A DNA stretch of 10,721 nucleotides from Pseudomonadota bacterium (GCA_023442215.1 JAEZMP010000511.1:1-10721); one strand, 5' to 3'. Counted from the first letter of the stretch, positions 1-6,180 are shown. Translations and numbers: made by a program. Notes: a model not told the origin generated them from the sequence alone.

Positions 1-184
1 CCTCGGCGCTGCCGTCGGCGGCACCGGCATCGGCCCCGTCCTGCGCGACGGCCGGGGCGCCGCCCCAGACGAGGCCGGAAGCAAGCGCCAGCGCGAGCGT
101 CAGGCCCAGGGCAAGCCTGCGGCGCCCGGGCGGGCGGCGACGGTCGCCGGGAACAACGGGAAACGGCATGGCAGGAGACCGCAT
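1..184 (-). CDS. Exported protein, N-terminal part only (runs off the left edge)
   Basis: A reading frame on the minus strand stays open to the window edge and gives about 61 residues. It starts with an ATG whose A is the last base of the allantoinase stop codon (TGATG), which points to translational coupling. A second in-frame ATG lies at 169 and gives MPFPVVPGDRRRPPGRRR as the N-terminus. A basic, Arg-rich N-region is followed by a hydrophobic core (LALGLTLALALASGLVW) and the likely signal peptidase I site APAVA-QD. The mature part starts with a low-complexity Ala/Asp/Gly stretch. The protein is therefore secreted or periplasmic. The visible part is too short to name a family. No strong Shine-Dalgarno motif precedes either ATG, so coupling from puuE is the best support for the 184 start. 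Confidence 0.75.
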   Translation of the reverse strand, partial: MRSPAMPFPVVPGDRRRPPGRRRLALGLTLALALASGLVWGGAPAVAQDGADAGAADGSAE

Positions 185-1095
185 CAGGCCGGCGGATGGC
201 GCTCGCGCCAGTGGCGCGCGATGTCGATGCGCCGGGCGACCCACACCTTCTCGTGACCGAGCACGTAATCGAGGAAGCGGGCGAGGCCGGCGATGCGGCC
301 CGGCCGGCCGACCAGCCGGCAGTGCAGGCCGATGTTCAGCATCTTCGGCGCGCTGCCGCCCTCGGCATAGAGCGTGTCGAACGCATCGCGCAGATAGTGG
401 AAGAAATGGTCGCCGGTGTTGAAGCCCTGGGGCGTGGCGAAGCGCATGTCGTTGGAATCGAGCGTGTAGGGGATGATGAGGTGCGGCCCCTTCGGTCCCT
501 CGATCCAGTAGGGCAGATCGTCGGCATAGGCGTCGGAGGAATAGAGGAAGCCGCCCTCCTCCGCCGCCAGCGCGGTCGAATGGATCGAGGCGCGCCCGGT
601 GTACCAGCCGAGCGGGCGCTCGCCCGTCACCTCGGTGTGGATGCGGATCGCCTCCGCCATGTGGCGGCGTTCCTCCTCCTCGGTGAAGTCCTTGTATTCG
701 ATCCACTTCAGGCCGTGGGAGGCGATCTCCCAGTCCGCTTCCTTCATGGCGGCGACCGCGTCGGGATTGCGCGCCATCGCGGTCGCGACGCCGTAGACGG
801 TGACCGGCACGTTGCGGCCGGTGAACAGCCGCCACAGCCGCCAGAAGCCGGCGCGGGAGCCGTATTCGTAGATCGATTCCATGTTCATGTGGCGCTGCCC
901 CGGCCAGGGCTGGGCGCCGACGATCTCCGACAGGAACGCCTCCGAGGCCGCGTCGCCGTGGAGGATGCAGTTCTCGCCGCCTTCCTCGTAGTTCAGCACG
1001 AACTGCACCGCGATCCGCGCGCCGCCCGGCCAGTCGGCATGGGGCGGATTGCGGCCGTAGCCGAGGAGATCGCGGGGATAGGAGGCATCGGTCAT
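184..1095 (-). CDS. puuE: Allantoinase, PuuE type (polysaccharide-deacetylase fold)
   Basis: This 303-residue protein closely follows the PuuE allantoinase family (about 300-310 residues), which opens the allantoin ring to allantoate in purine ureide catabolism in the cytoplasm. Recognisable family blocks are YPRDLLGYGRNPP (6-18), FVLNYEEGGE (32-41), MESIYEYGSRAGFWR (72-86), SHGLKWIEY (126-134), GWYTGR (163-168), PYTLDSNDMRF (209-219) and LNIGLHCRLVGRP (253-265). The NodB/CE4 fold is present, but the usual metal-binding pattern is altered: the Asp-Asp motif is NYEEGG, and the second His after SHG is missing. This is as described for PuuE, which works without the CE4 metal site (family knowledge). 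I chose the ATG at 1095 because homology begins with MTDASYPRDL. An upstream in-frame ATG at 1182 would add 29 Arg-rich residues. The gene lies downstream of a GhrA-like gene and overlaps the next start by one base. Confidence 0.93.
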   Translation of the reverse strand: MTDASYPRDLLGYGRNPPHADWPGGARIAVQFVLNYEEGGENCILHGDAASEAFLSEIVGAQPWPGQRHMNMESIYEYGSRAGFWRLWRLFTGRNVPVTVYGVATAMARNPDAVAAMKEADWEIASHGLKWIEYKDFTEEEERRHMAEAIRIHTEVTGERPLGWYTGRASIHSTALAAEEGGFLYSSDAYADDLPYWIEGPKGPHLIIPYTLDSNDMRFATPQGFNTGDHFFHYLRDAFDTLYAEGGSAPKMLNIGLHCRLVGRPGRIAGLARFLDYVLGHEKVWVARRIDIARHWRERHPPA

Positions 1096-1153
1096 GGGCG
1101 TGTTCCGGGCGGTCTGGCGGGACGGCGAAGCCCGGCGGAGGACGGGCCGCGTC

Positions 1154-1181
1154 AGGGTGCGCCGCAAGAGGGTGCGCTGCA
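1154..1181 (-). repeat. 13-bp imperfect direct repeat upstream of puuE
   Basis: AGGGTGCGCCGCA (1154-1166) recurs as AGGGTGCGCTGCA (1169-1181), with 12 of 13 bases identical and an offset of 15 bp. It lies in the 187-bp ghrA-puuE gap. If the upstream ATG at 1182 were used, the repeat would encode a duplicated RTL motif. It looks like a small local duplication, and no function can be assigned. Confidence 0.6.
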
Positions 1182-1217
1182 AGGCGCCCGGTTGTAAAGC
1201 GGCCGCGCGACGCGCCG

Positions 1218-1292
1218 GTGTCAGTGCCGCCCGTGTCAGTAACCCCCGTGTCAGTAGCCGCCCTTGTCAGTAGCCGCCCTTGTCAGTAGCCG
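1218..1292 (-). repeat. Five-copy 15-16 bp tandem repeat carrying the ghrA stop codon
   Basis: In the gene's direction the unit is GGGCGGCTACTGACAA or a close variant. The copies lie at 1280-1292 (partial, overlapping the last codons and stop of the dehydrogenase), 1264-1279, 1248-1263, 1233-1247 and 1218-1232, and they diverge with distance from the gene. Each copy holds a TGA. The first copy supplies the real Gly-Tyr-stop end of the protein. The next two TGAs fall in the other two frames because the period is 16, so all three frames close within 32 bases. Slippage or duplication of the gene end is the simplest origin. It is not a CRISPR, since there are no spacers. Confidence 0.85.
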
Positions 1293-2227
1293 AGCGTACG
1301 ATCCACCAGGTGGTCGGCCGGCAGGCCCGCTTCCACGCGCTCGATCTGGCTGGCGACGAGCCGCGAGATGGTATCGGCGTCGCTGTCGGCGGCGTTGTGC
1401 GGGGTAATGGTGATCTTCGGGTGCGCCCAGAGCGGGCTGGAGGCCGGCAGCGGCTCGGTCTCGAACACGTCGAGCGTGGCGGCGGCGAGGGTGCCGTCGT
1501 CGAGGGCGGCGATGATGTCGGCTTCGACCTGCAGGCCGCCACGACCGGCATTGATCAGGATCGGCCCGCCGAACACGCCGTCCCGGGCGAGGCCGGCGAA
1601 GAGGTTTCGGTCGAGGACGCCCTGCGTCTCCGGCGTCAGCGGCAGCAGCACCACGAGGATGTCGGTGCGGGCGAGGAAGGGGGCGAGCCCATCCTCGCCC
1701 GAGAAGGTCTCGACGCCCCGCACGGCATGCGCCGTGCGGCTCCAGCCGGCGACGCGGAAGCCAAGCCGCGCCAGAACCCCGGCGGCATCGCGGCCGAGAT
1801 GGCCGAAGCCCATGATGCCGACCCGCACGGCGGATGCCGGCCACTGCTGGGCCTGATGCCAGCGATGCTCGGCCTGCTGGGCGAGATGGGTGCGGAAGCG
1901 CCGGTGATGGGCGAGCACCTGCAGGGTGACCCACTCGGTCATGCGCATGGTCAGATCGGGATCGACCACCCGCGCGATCGGGCACGGCGGCAGGTCGGGA
2001 TCGGACATGACCTTGTCGACCCCGGCGCCGAGCACGAACACATGCTCGAGATGGGTCATCGGCCGGAACAGCCCGTGCGGCTGGCGCCAGACCAGCGCAT
2101 GGCGCACCGACGCCGGGTCGTAATCGTCGCGGCCGTGGATGCGGATATCGCGGCCGGGCAGATAGCGGGCGAGCGCGTCGCTCCACAGCTCGTTCGACCA
2201 GCCGGTGGCGCAGAACAGGATCGTCAT
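1283..2227 (-). CDS. ghrA: D-2-hydroxyacid dehydrogenase, glyoxylate/hydroxypyruvate reductase A type
   Basis: This 314-residue cytoplasmic NAD(P)H-dependent oxidoreductase has the length of E. coli GhrA (312). A flavodoxin-like N-terminal substrate domain is followed by a Rossmann domain with GFGHLG (140-145). The catalytic set is complete: Arg229 in INAGRGG, Glu258 in DVFETEP and His277 in TPHNAA. The N-terminus and the region around MRMTEWV (94-100) are GhrA-like rather than SerA- or PdxB-like. The enzyme should reduce glyoxylate to glycolate and hydroxypyruvate to glycerate. Linkage to puuE fits removal of glyoxylate released by ureide breakdown. Linkage to the sugar genes upstream would fit hydroxypyruvate instead. 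The start has only a weak upstream GGA. The last codons and stop are part of a tandem repeat. The exact substrate is inferred, but the family call is firm. Confidence 0.9.
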   Translation of the reverse strand: MTILFCATGWSNELWSDALARYLPGRDIRIHGRDDYDPASVRHALVWRQPHGLFRPMTHLEHVFVLGAGVDKVMSDPDLPPCPIARVVDPDLTMRMTEWVTLQVLAHHRRFRTHLAQQAEHRWHQAQQWPASAVRVGIMGFGHLGRDAAGVLARLGFRVAGWSRTAHAVRGVETFSGEDGLAPFLARTDILVVLLPLTPETQGVLDRNLFAGLARDGVFGGPILINAGRGGLQVEADIIAALDDGTLAAATLDVFETEPLPASSPLWAHPKITITPHNAADSDADTISRLVASQIERVEAGLPADHLVDRTLGY

Positions 2228-2271
2228 CGGAGCGGTATCCAGGCGGTTGCTTCCCGTGGACCCGGCGCGCG

Positions 2272-2299
2272 GTCCGATCGGAGGGAGGCGTCCGATCGG
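2272..2299. promoter_or_regulatory. Two direct copies of GTCCGATCGG upstream of ghrA (possible operator)
   Basis: The 10-mer occurs at 2272-2281 and 2290-2299, 18 bp start to start. Each copy contains the 8-bp palindrome CCGATCGG. The pair begins about 45 bp upstream of the ghrA ATG in a 202-bp gap, where a promoter for ghrA-puuE would be expected. Identical palindromic sites about two helical turns apart suggest a dimeric regulator site. No clear -35/-10 pair is visible. Confidence 0.4.
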
Positions 2300-2343
2300 G
2301 AAAACGGCCCCGGATTCAGGAGATGGAACATGACCTTGTCGTC

Positions 2344-2397
2344 CGGATCGCCGCGATCCGCACGGGATATGGTCTAGAGCCTTTCGGCACCGAAGGG
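2344..2397. other. Two inverted repeats in the gap between the P-loop kinase and ghrA
   Basis: CGGATCG-CCG-CGATCCG (2344-2360) is a perfect 7-bp stem with a 3-base loop. CCTTTCGG-CA-CCGAAGGG (2380-2397) is an 8-bp near-palindrome with one imperfect pair. Neither is followed by a T-run on the minus strand, so an intrinsic terminator after the kinase gene is not well supported. They could be weak terminators, mRNA stabilisers or protein sites. Confidence 0.35.
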
Positions 2398-2429
2398 AAT
2401 CGGCCGCCGCCCGGAAATCCGCCGATGCT

Positions 2430-2963
2430 TCAGTCGGCGAAGGTGCGATGGACGAAGGCCATCACCGCGTCCATGTCGGTCGGCACGGTGGTGTCGAGAT
2501 CGAACCGGGGGCCGCGGTCCACCGGCGCGGCGCGGCGGGCGAGTTCGATCAGTTCCGGCACGAACGCGGCGCCGGGGTGACCGGGATGCCGCTCGTCGAG
2601 GCGCGCCGAATAGCGCTCCGCCAGCACTTCCGGCGGCGCGTGGCACCAGATCTCCGCCGTCCGCTCGACACCGGCGCGGGCGAGATGGCCTTCGAGCACG
2701 GCCTTGGGCTGGAAGCCGAACCAGGCGTCGACGACGACGTCGGTGCCGTCCGGGGCGTCGCGCACGAGCGACCAGATCGCCTGATAGCTGGCGCGGCCGA
2801 GCGCCCGGTTGAACTCGCGGTCGCCGAGGCCGAGATGGTCGAAGAACGGTTCCTTGACGGTGTCGAGCGTCAGCAGGAACCAGCCCGTCCGCGCCGATAT
2901 GGCACGGGCGACGGTGCTCTTGCCGCAGGCAGGCACGCCATTGACGAGGACGGCTCGCTTCAT
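2430..2963 (-). CDS. Small P-loop kinase (AAA family ATPase), unknown substrate
   Basis: This 177-residue cytoplasmic protein has a Walker A loop at the N-terminus, GVPACGKST (9-17), with the nucleotide-binding Lys15. LTLDTVKEPF (31-40) holds Asp34, placed like the substrate-binding Asp of gluconate kinase or chloramphenicol phosphotransferase folds. VVVDAWFG (76-83) may form the second conserved strand. RLDERHPGH (121-129) is an RHPGH-type motif seen in small P-loop kinases. It most likely phosphorylates a small metabolite, perhaps a sugar or sugar acid from this pathway; a housekeeping or resistance kinase cannot be excluded. Its ATG is 9 bp after the ROK kinase stop codon. The Shine-Dalgarno AGGA (2971-2974) overlaps that TAG stop (7-nt spacing), so the two kinases are co-translated from one transcript. 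Confidence 0.75.
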   Translation of the reverse strand: MKRAVLVNGVPACGKSTVARAISARTGWFLLTLDTVKEPFFDHLGLGDREFNRALGRASYQAIWSLVRDAPDGTDVVVDAWFGFQPKAVLEGHLARAGVERTAEIWCHAPPEVLAERYSARLDERHPGHPGAAFVPELIELARRAAPVDRGPRFDLDTTVPTDMDAVMAFVHRTFAD

Positions 2964-2972
2964 GCCGGCATC

Positions 2973-3971
2973 CTAGCCGAACGGCGTTTCGGCATCGAGC
3001 GGCGCGCGCCCGGCCCTGGAAGCGCGCTTCAGCGTGCTGGAATAGGTTTCGACCAGGGCGGACACACCGGCGCCGATCACGCCCGCGTCGTCGCCGAGCG
3101 CCGCCGGCTCGACCGGGCAGCGATACCATTCGGACGGCGGCGGCAGGGCCGAGACCGCGCGATAGGCCGCATGGCCGAGACCGCCGCCGAGCAGCACGAG
3201 ATCGGGATCGAAGGTCGCCACCATGCTGTCGATGGCGGCGCGCAGCGGCGCCGCCCAGCGCTCCAGCACGCCCGCGGCGACGGCATTGCCGCCGGCGGCG
3301 AGCGCGAACAGGCCGTCGGCGTCCGTGCCCGGCGGCAGGCCGGCCGCGGCGACGGAGCGGCCGAGCGCGGTGCCGGAACTGGTGGTCTCCACGCAGCCGT
3401 GGCGGCCGCAGGCGCAGGGCTCGCCGGCAAAGTTGACGGTGATGTGGCCGAGCTGGCCCGCGGAGCGCCGGCCGCGCACGACGCGGCCCTCCTCCACGGC
3501 CGCCCCGCCGATGCCGGTGCCGATGGTGAACATGACGACGTTCTCGCGGCCGACGCCGGCGCCGACCGCGATCTCGCCGATCAGGGCCATGTTGCAGTCG
3601 TTGTCGATGACCACCGGCTTGCCGGACGCGGCATCGATGCGCTCGGCCAGCGCCGCGCCGGAGAGGTCGAGATAGCCGCCGGACAAGACCTGCCGCCGGC
3701 CGGCATCGACCCGCCCGGGCACGCCGATGCCGATGGCGCGCACGCCCGGCCGATCCAGCCGGGAGACGAGCGACGCGATGCGCTCGACCACCGTGTCGGC
3801 ATCGCGCACGATGCGCTCGGACAGCCGCTCCAGAATCTCGCCGCGGCTCGAAATCCGCGCCGCGCGCAGATTGGTGCCGCCGATATCGACCCCGATCGCC
3901 GCCGCTTCGTCCGGTCCGGGATCGCCGTCGAGGCGACCGCTCGGCCGGCCGTGATTCGCCCGTCTCGCCAT
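2973..3971 (-). CDS. ROK family sugar kinase (first of two)
   Basis: This 332-residue ATP-dependent sugar kinase has the phosphate loop GVDIGGTN (27-34), the DND-x-N motif (123-127) with catalytic base Asp125, the ATP-binding GTGIGG (151-156) and GGG (262-264). The ROK zinc site is intact: His176, Cys186, Cys188 and Cys193 in CACGRHGCVE, followed by sugar-binding Glu195. The Glu that normally precedes the zinc His by three residues (GELGH in glucokinases) is Gln173 here (AGQLGH), which suggests a substrate other than glucose. About 25 extra residues precede the phosphate loop. The start is supported by GAGGAAACC just before the ATG. There is no HTH domain, so it is a kinase and not a NagC/Mlc-type repressor. 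It follows the aldolase after a 128-bp hairpin-rich gap and precedes a P-loop kinase. The sugar is unknown. Confidence 0.9.
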   Translation of the reverse strand: MARRANHGRPSGRLDGDPGPDEAAAIGVDIGGTNLRAARISSRGEILERLSERIVRDADTVVERIASLVSRLDRPGVRAIGIGVPGRVDAGRRQVLSGGYLDLSGAALAERIDAASGKPVVIDNDCNMALIGEIAVGAGVGRENVVMFTIGTGIGGAAVEEGRVVRGRRSAGQLGHITVNFAGEPCACGRHGCVETTSSGTALGRSVAAAGLPPGTDADGLFALAAGGNAVAAGVLERWAAPLRAAIDSMVATFDPDLVLLGGGLGHAAYRAVSALPPPSEWYRCPVEPAALGDDAGVIGAGVSALVETYSSTLKRASRAGRAPLDAETPFG

Positions 3972-3991
3972 GGTTTCCTCACCCGTCGCCC

Positions 3992-4063
3992 GCCGGCGGT
4001 CGTTGCCGCCGGCATGGGGACCATCACGAAGCCTTCGTCACCCGGCCGCATCCGGTGCGGCCG
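3992..4063 (-). other. Two GC hairpins in the aldolase-ROK intergenic gap
   Basis: Perfect stems occur at 3992-3999/4006-4013 (GCCGGCGG with CCGCCGGC, 6-nt loop) and 4043-4050/4056-4063 (CGGCCGCA with TGCGGCCG, 5-nt loop). A short ACGAA/TTCGT stem lies between them near 4027-4038. They fill most of the 128 bp between the aldolase stop and the ROK start. With no T-tract they are better read as mRNA processing or stabilising elements, or as attenuators that set different levels for the two genes, than as strong terminators. Confidence 0.5.
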
Positions 4064-4099
4064 TCTTCATCCGCGGCCCGTTCTTTCGCGCGGCCGTTC

Positions 4100-5017
4100 T
4101 CACGCCGCTTTGGCGGTCTCGCGGCGGTGGCGCGCCAGCACGGCCTGGATTTCCCGCAGGCGCGGCACCGCGACGGTCGTGAGCCGCTCGCGCGTCACCG
4201 CGCGGTCGAGCGAGATGCAGTCCTTCCACAGCGCGCGGCCGGCGATCACGCCGGAGGCGCCGTTCGCCATCGCGGTCTCCACCTGGCCGAGGAAGGTGGC
4301 GTGGTCGACGCCGGCCGACAGCACCGCCCACGGCACCTCGCCGGACAGCCGGGTGATGGCGGCGCAGGCCTCAGGCGTGCCCGGATAGGGGATCTTCAGC
4401 ACCTTGGCCCCGCATTCGAGCGAGATGCGGGTGCCCTCGACCACGAGGTTCGGCACCGCGGCGGCATAGTCCTCGGCGCTTTCGCCCTCGAGGCGGTAGG
4501 TCAGGAACTCGACGACGAGCAACAGGTCCTCGCGGGCGAAGTCCTCGATGCAGCTCTTCAGGATCGCGATGTTGTGGGCGTTCGCCTCGTCGGGGGCGTC
4601 GGGGCGCAGATAGACCATGATCTTGCCGCCGGTGCCGCCGAGCGCGCGCACGCGGCGGGCGTCGATGCCCGGCACCAGGCGCGAGAGGCGGTATCCCGGA
4701 CCGGCGACGTCGAAGCCGGAGGCGTCGAGGCCGATGATCAGGCCGACATCGCGGGCGAGCACGCCGTCATCAACCACCCGCGGCACCGCGCAGACCGGAT
4801 CGAGCAGCACCGCGGACGCCTCGCTTGCGAGATAGGCGGCGATATCGCACTTGGTGTCGCCGAGGATATCCTCGCCGATCTTCGCCTGCTCGGCCGGATC
4901 GGTGGCCAGAAGCTGGCGCATCCCGCCGCGCTGGTCGCAGGCGATGACCATCATCATGCCGTCGCGATTGCAGATTTGCTGGTAGCCGCGGAATTCCGCC
5001 GTCGTCATCTTGGCCAT
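4100..5017 (-). CDS. Class I ketose-phosphate aldolase, LacD/YihT-like
   Basis: This 305-residue protein has the features of the class I (Schiff-base) tagatose-1,6-bisphosphate aldolase family, which also contains sulfofructose-phosphate aldolase YihT. Motifs in order are VIACDQRGGMRQLL (24-37, Asp28), GGKIMVYLRP (130-139, Lys132), LLVVEF (166-171, Glu170), GAKVLKIPYPG (203-213, Schiff-base Lys208), PWAVLSAGVD (229-238) and GASGVIAGRALW (253-264). Asp, Lys, Glu and Lys occur in the order of the LacD active site. It should split a C6 ketose (bis)phosphate, or a sulfonated or deoxy analogue, into dihydroxyacetone phosphate and an aldehyde. It is the first gene of a unit divergent from the SorC regulator, with two kinases downstream. 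The ATG at 5017 has only a weak GGA upstream, and a second Met is codon 4. The family is secure; the substrate is not. Confidence 0.88.
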   Translation of the reverse strand: MAKMTTAEFRGYQQICNRDGMMMVIACDQRGGMRQLLATDPAEQAKIGEDILGDTKCDIAAYLASEASAVLLDPVCAVPRVVDDGVLARDVGLIIGLDASGFDVAGPGYRLSRLVPGIDARRVRALGGTGGKIMVYLRPDAPDEANAHNIAILKSCIEDFAREDLLLVVEFLTYRLEGESAEDYAAAVPNLVVEGTRISLECGAKVLKIPYPGTPEACAAITRLSGEVPWAVLSAGVDHATFLGQVETAMANGASGVIAGRALWKDCISLDRAVTRERLTTVAVPRLREIQAVLARHRRETAKAA

Positions 5018-5036
5018 GGATCAAGTCCGGTGATGG

Positions 5037-5084
5037 GGCATCCCGCCCGTGCCGTGCAGCGTGCAGCAGCGGGGGTGGGATGCC
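5037..5084 (-). promoter_or_regulatory. Long inverted repeat in the aldolase leader
   Basis: GGCATCCCGCCC (5037-5048) pairs with GGGTGGGATGCC (5073-5084): 11 of 12 positions match, the outer eight perfectly. The 24-nt loop contains a tandem GTGCAGC duplication (5054-5067). It lies 20 bp upstream of the aldolase ATG, between it and the operator-like sites. It could be a leader stem-loop or a binding site for the activator or repressor of the aldolase unit. Confidence 0.5.
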
Positions 5085-5106
5085 GGCGCGCGGCCCTGGC
5101 GGCGGC

Positions 5107-5143
5107 GCGAACGGTTTCGTTTGGCGAACGTCTTCCGCGTTCG
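5107..5143. promoter_or_regulatory. Cluster of CGAACG half-sites in the divergent promoter region
   Basis: GCGAACG occurs at 5107-5113 and again at 5124-5130 (17 bp apart). The reverse complement CGTTCG lies at 5138-5143, so CGAACG-7 nt-CGTTCG forms a 19-bp inverted repeat (5125-5143). A degenerate copy, CGTTTG, lies at 5118-5123. Repeated half-sites in a divergent regulator/operon spacer are typical of operators, probably for the adjacent SorC protein. This is inferred from position and symmetry only. Confidence 0.5.
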
Positions 5144-5145
5144 TG

Positions 5146-5166
5146 AGAATGATGTAATATCATTCT
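5146..5166 (+). promoter_or_regulatory. Palindromic operator candidate at the SorC gene start
   Basis: AGAATGAT (5146-5153), spacer GTAAT, ATCATTCT (5159-5166): a perfect 8-bp inverted repeat. It is strikingly AT-rich in otherwise GC-rich DNA. It contains TAATAT (5155-5160), a possible -10 element, though no convincing -35 is seen. The regulator's Shine-Dalgarno AAAGGAA (5168-5174) and ATG (5182) follow directly. A protein bound here would block the regulator's own transcription, so autoregulation is the natural reading. Confidence 0.6.
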
Positions 5167-5181
5167 GAAAGGAATTGCAAC

Positions 5182-6156
5182 ATGCCTTCTTCCTCCGCCG
5201 GACCGGCCGCGGACGCAGGAAAGCCGGGCGTCGCCGAACCGGCCGCCTCGCGCACCCTGATCCACACGGTCGCCAAGCTGCACTACGAGGCCGATCTCTC
5301 GCAGGTGGAGATCGCGCGCCGGCTCGGCGTGTCCGCCGCCACAATCTCGCGCCTTCTGAAGCGCGCGCGGGAGGACGGCATCGTGCGCATCGAGATCCGA
5401 GACGTCGTCGCTCCGGACGCGCTCGGCCGGATGATCGGCGAGCGGCTGGGGCTGAAGAAGGTCGCCGTGGTCGACGCGCCTGATGCCGGCGGTTTGGCGG
5501 CGCTGGCAGCCCCCGTCGGCGGCCTTCTGGCGGAGGCCGGCCTCGGGCAGGGCTCGGTGCTGGCGGTCGGCTGGGGGCGCACGCTCTGGGAGGTGCTGCA
5601 GGCCGGCCTGCCCCGGCTTCCCGGCATCGTCACCGTGGCGGCGATGGGCGGCATGCAGCAGCCCGCCCGGCACTTCCAGATCAACGAGTTCGTGCGCCTC
5701 GCCGCCCAGGAGATGGGCGGCCAGCCGCGCTTCATCCATGCGCCCTACCTGCCGGCGGCCGAATCCCGCGCGGCGTTCCTCGACGATCCCGGCATCCGCG
5801 ACGTCGTCGGGCTGTGGGACCGGCTGGACGCGGCGGTGGTCGGCATCGGCCTGCCCCACGCGGTCGATCTCGCCCAGGGCGGCACCGCCGGCACGCCGGA
5901 GGCCGACGAACTCGCCCACGCCGCCGGCGACGTGCTGCAGAACTTCTATGCGGCCGACGGCACGGCGATCTTCTGGCACGGCGCGCCGCGGCTGATCGCG
6001 GTGTCGCCCGACCAGCTCCGCCGCACCCCGCTCGTGGTCGGCATCGCCGTCTCGCAGCAGAAGGTGCCGGCCATCATCGGCGCCGCCCGGGGCGGATACA
6101 TCAACGCGCTCGTCACCGATGCCCGCACCGCCGAGGCCGTGCTGGACGCGCTCTGA
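5182..6156 (+). CDS. SorC family (sugar-binding) transcriptional regulator
   Basis: This 324-residue DNA-binding protein of the SorC/DeoR-of-Bacillus type usually controls sugar or polyol operons and responds to a phosphorylated sugar. A disordered Ala/Pro/Ser N-terminus (1-23) is followed by a helix-turn-helix at about 28-62 (LHYEADLSQVEIARRLGVSA and TISRLLKRAREDGIV). The C-terminal effector domain (from about 75) has the family pattern VLAVGWGRTLWEVLQAGLP, VTVAAMGG, a DAAVVGIG block near 212-219, and PAIIGAARGGYINALVTD near the end. The start has a good Shine-Dalgarno (AAAGGAA, 8-nt spacing). It is the only plus-strand gene in the window. It is divergent from the aldolase-kinase unit and convergent, 24 bp away, with the five-gene unit, so it most likely controls both. 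Effector and sense (activator or repressor) are unknown. Confidence 0.93.
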   Translation: MPSSSAGPAADAGKPGVAEPAASRTLIHTVAKLHYEADLSQVEIARRLGVSAATISRLLKRAREDGIVRIEIRDVVAPDALGRMIGERLGLKKVAVVDAPDAGGLAALAAPVGGLLAEAGLGQGSVLAVGWGRTLWEVLQAGLPRLPGIVTVAAMGGMQQPARHFQINEFVRLAAQEMGGQPRFIHAPYLPAAESRAAFLDDPGIRDVVGLWDRLDAAVVGIGLPHAVDLAQGGTAGTPEADELAHAAGDVLQNFYAADGTAIFWHGAPRLIAVSPDQLRRTPLVVGIAVSQQKVPAIIGAARGGYINALVTDARTAEAVLDAL

Positions 6157-6180
6157 CGCCGCCTGCCGCCGCACCGCGCC

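Noticed and set aside
1096..1182. An upstream start that would give PuuE 29 more residues
   Set aside because: The extension is Arg-rich and repeat-derived, and has no ribosome site. Family homology starts at the ATG at 1095.
1218..1292. CRISPR array
   Set aside because: The 15-16 bp units abut one another with no spacers, and no cas genes are near.
2973..3971. ROK repressor (NagC/Mlc/XylR type)
   Set aside because: There is no N-terminal helix-turn-helix, only a short disordered extension before the phosphate loop.
2448..4388. A 646-codon open frame on the plus strand, and other long plus-strand frames at 196-1197, 1280-2377 and 8785-9714
   Set aside because: They lie antisense to genes with clear family motifs. 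Their products are low-complexity, rich in Arg, Gly, Ala and His, as expected from GC-rich codon bias.
2430..5017. Standard sulfoquinovose (sulfo-EMP) cluster
   Set aside because: The aldolase is YihT-like, but no YihQ-type glycosidase, YihS-type isomerase, PfkB kinase or sulfolactaldehyde reductase is present in the window.
5005..6174. A 389-codon minus-strand frame across the SorC gene
   Set aside because: It is antisense to an intact SorC gene with a good ribosome site and has no recognisable domain.
6157..6180. Bidirectional terminator between the convergent SorC and ROK genes
   Set aside because: The 24-bp gap shows no inverted repeat or T-run.
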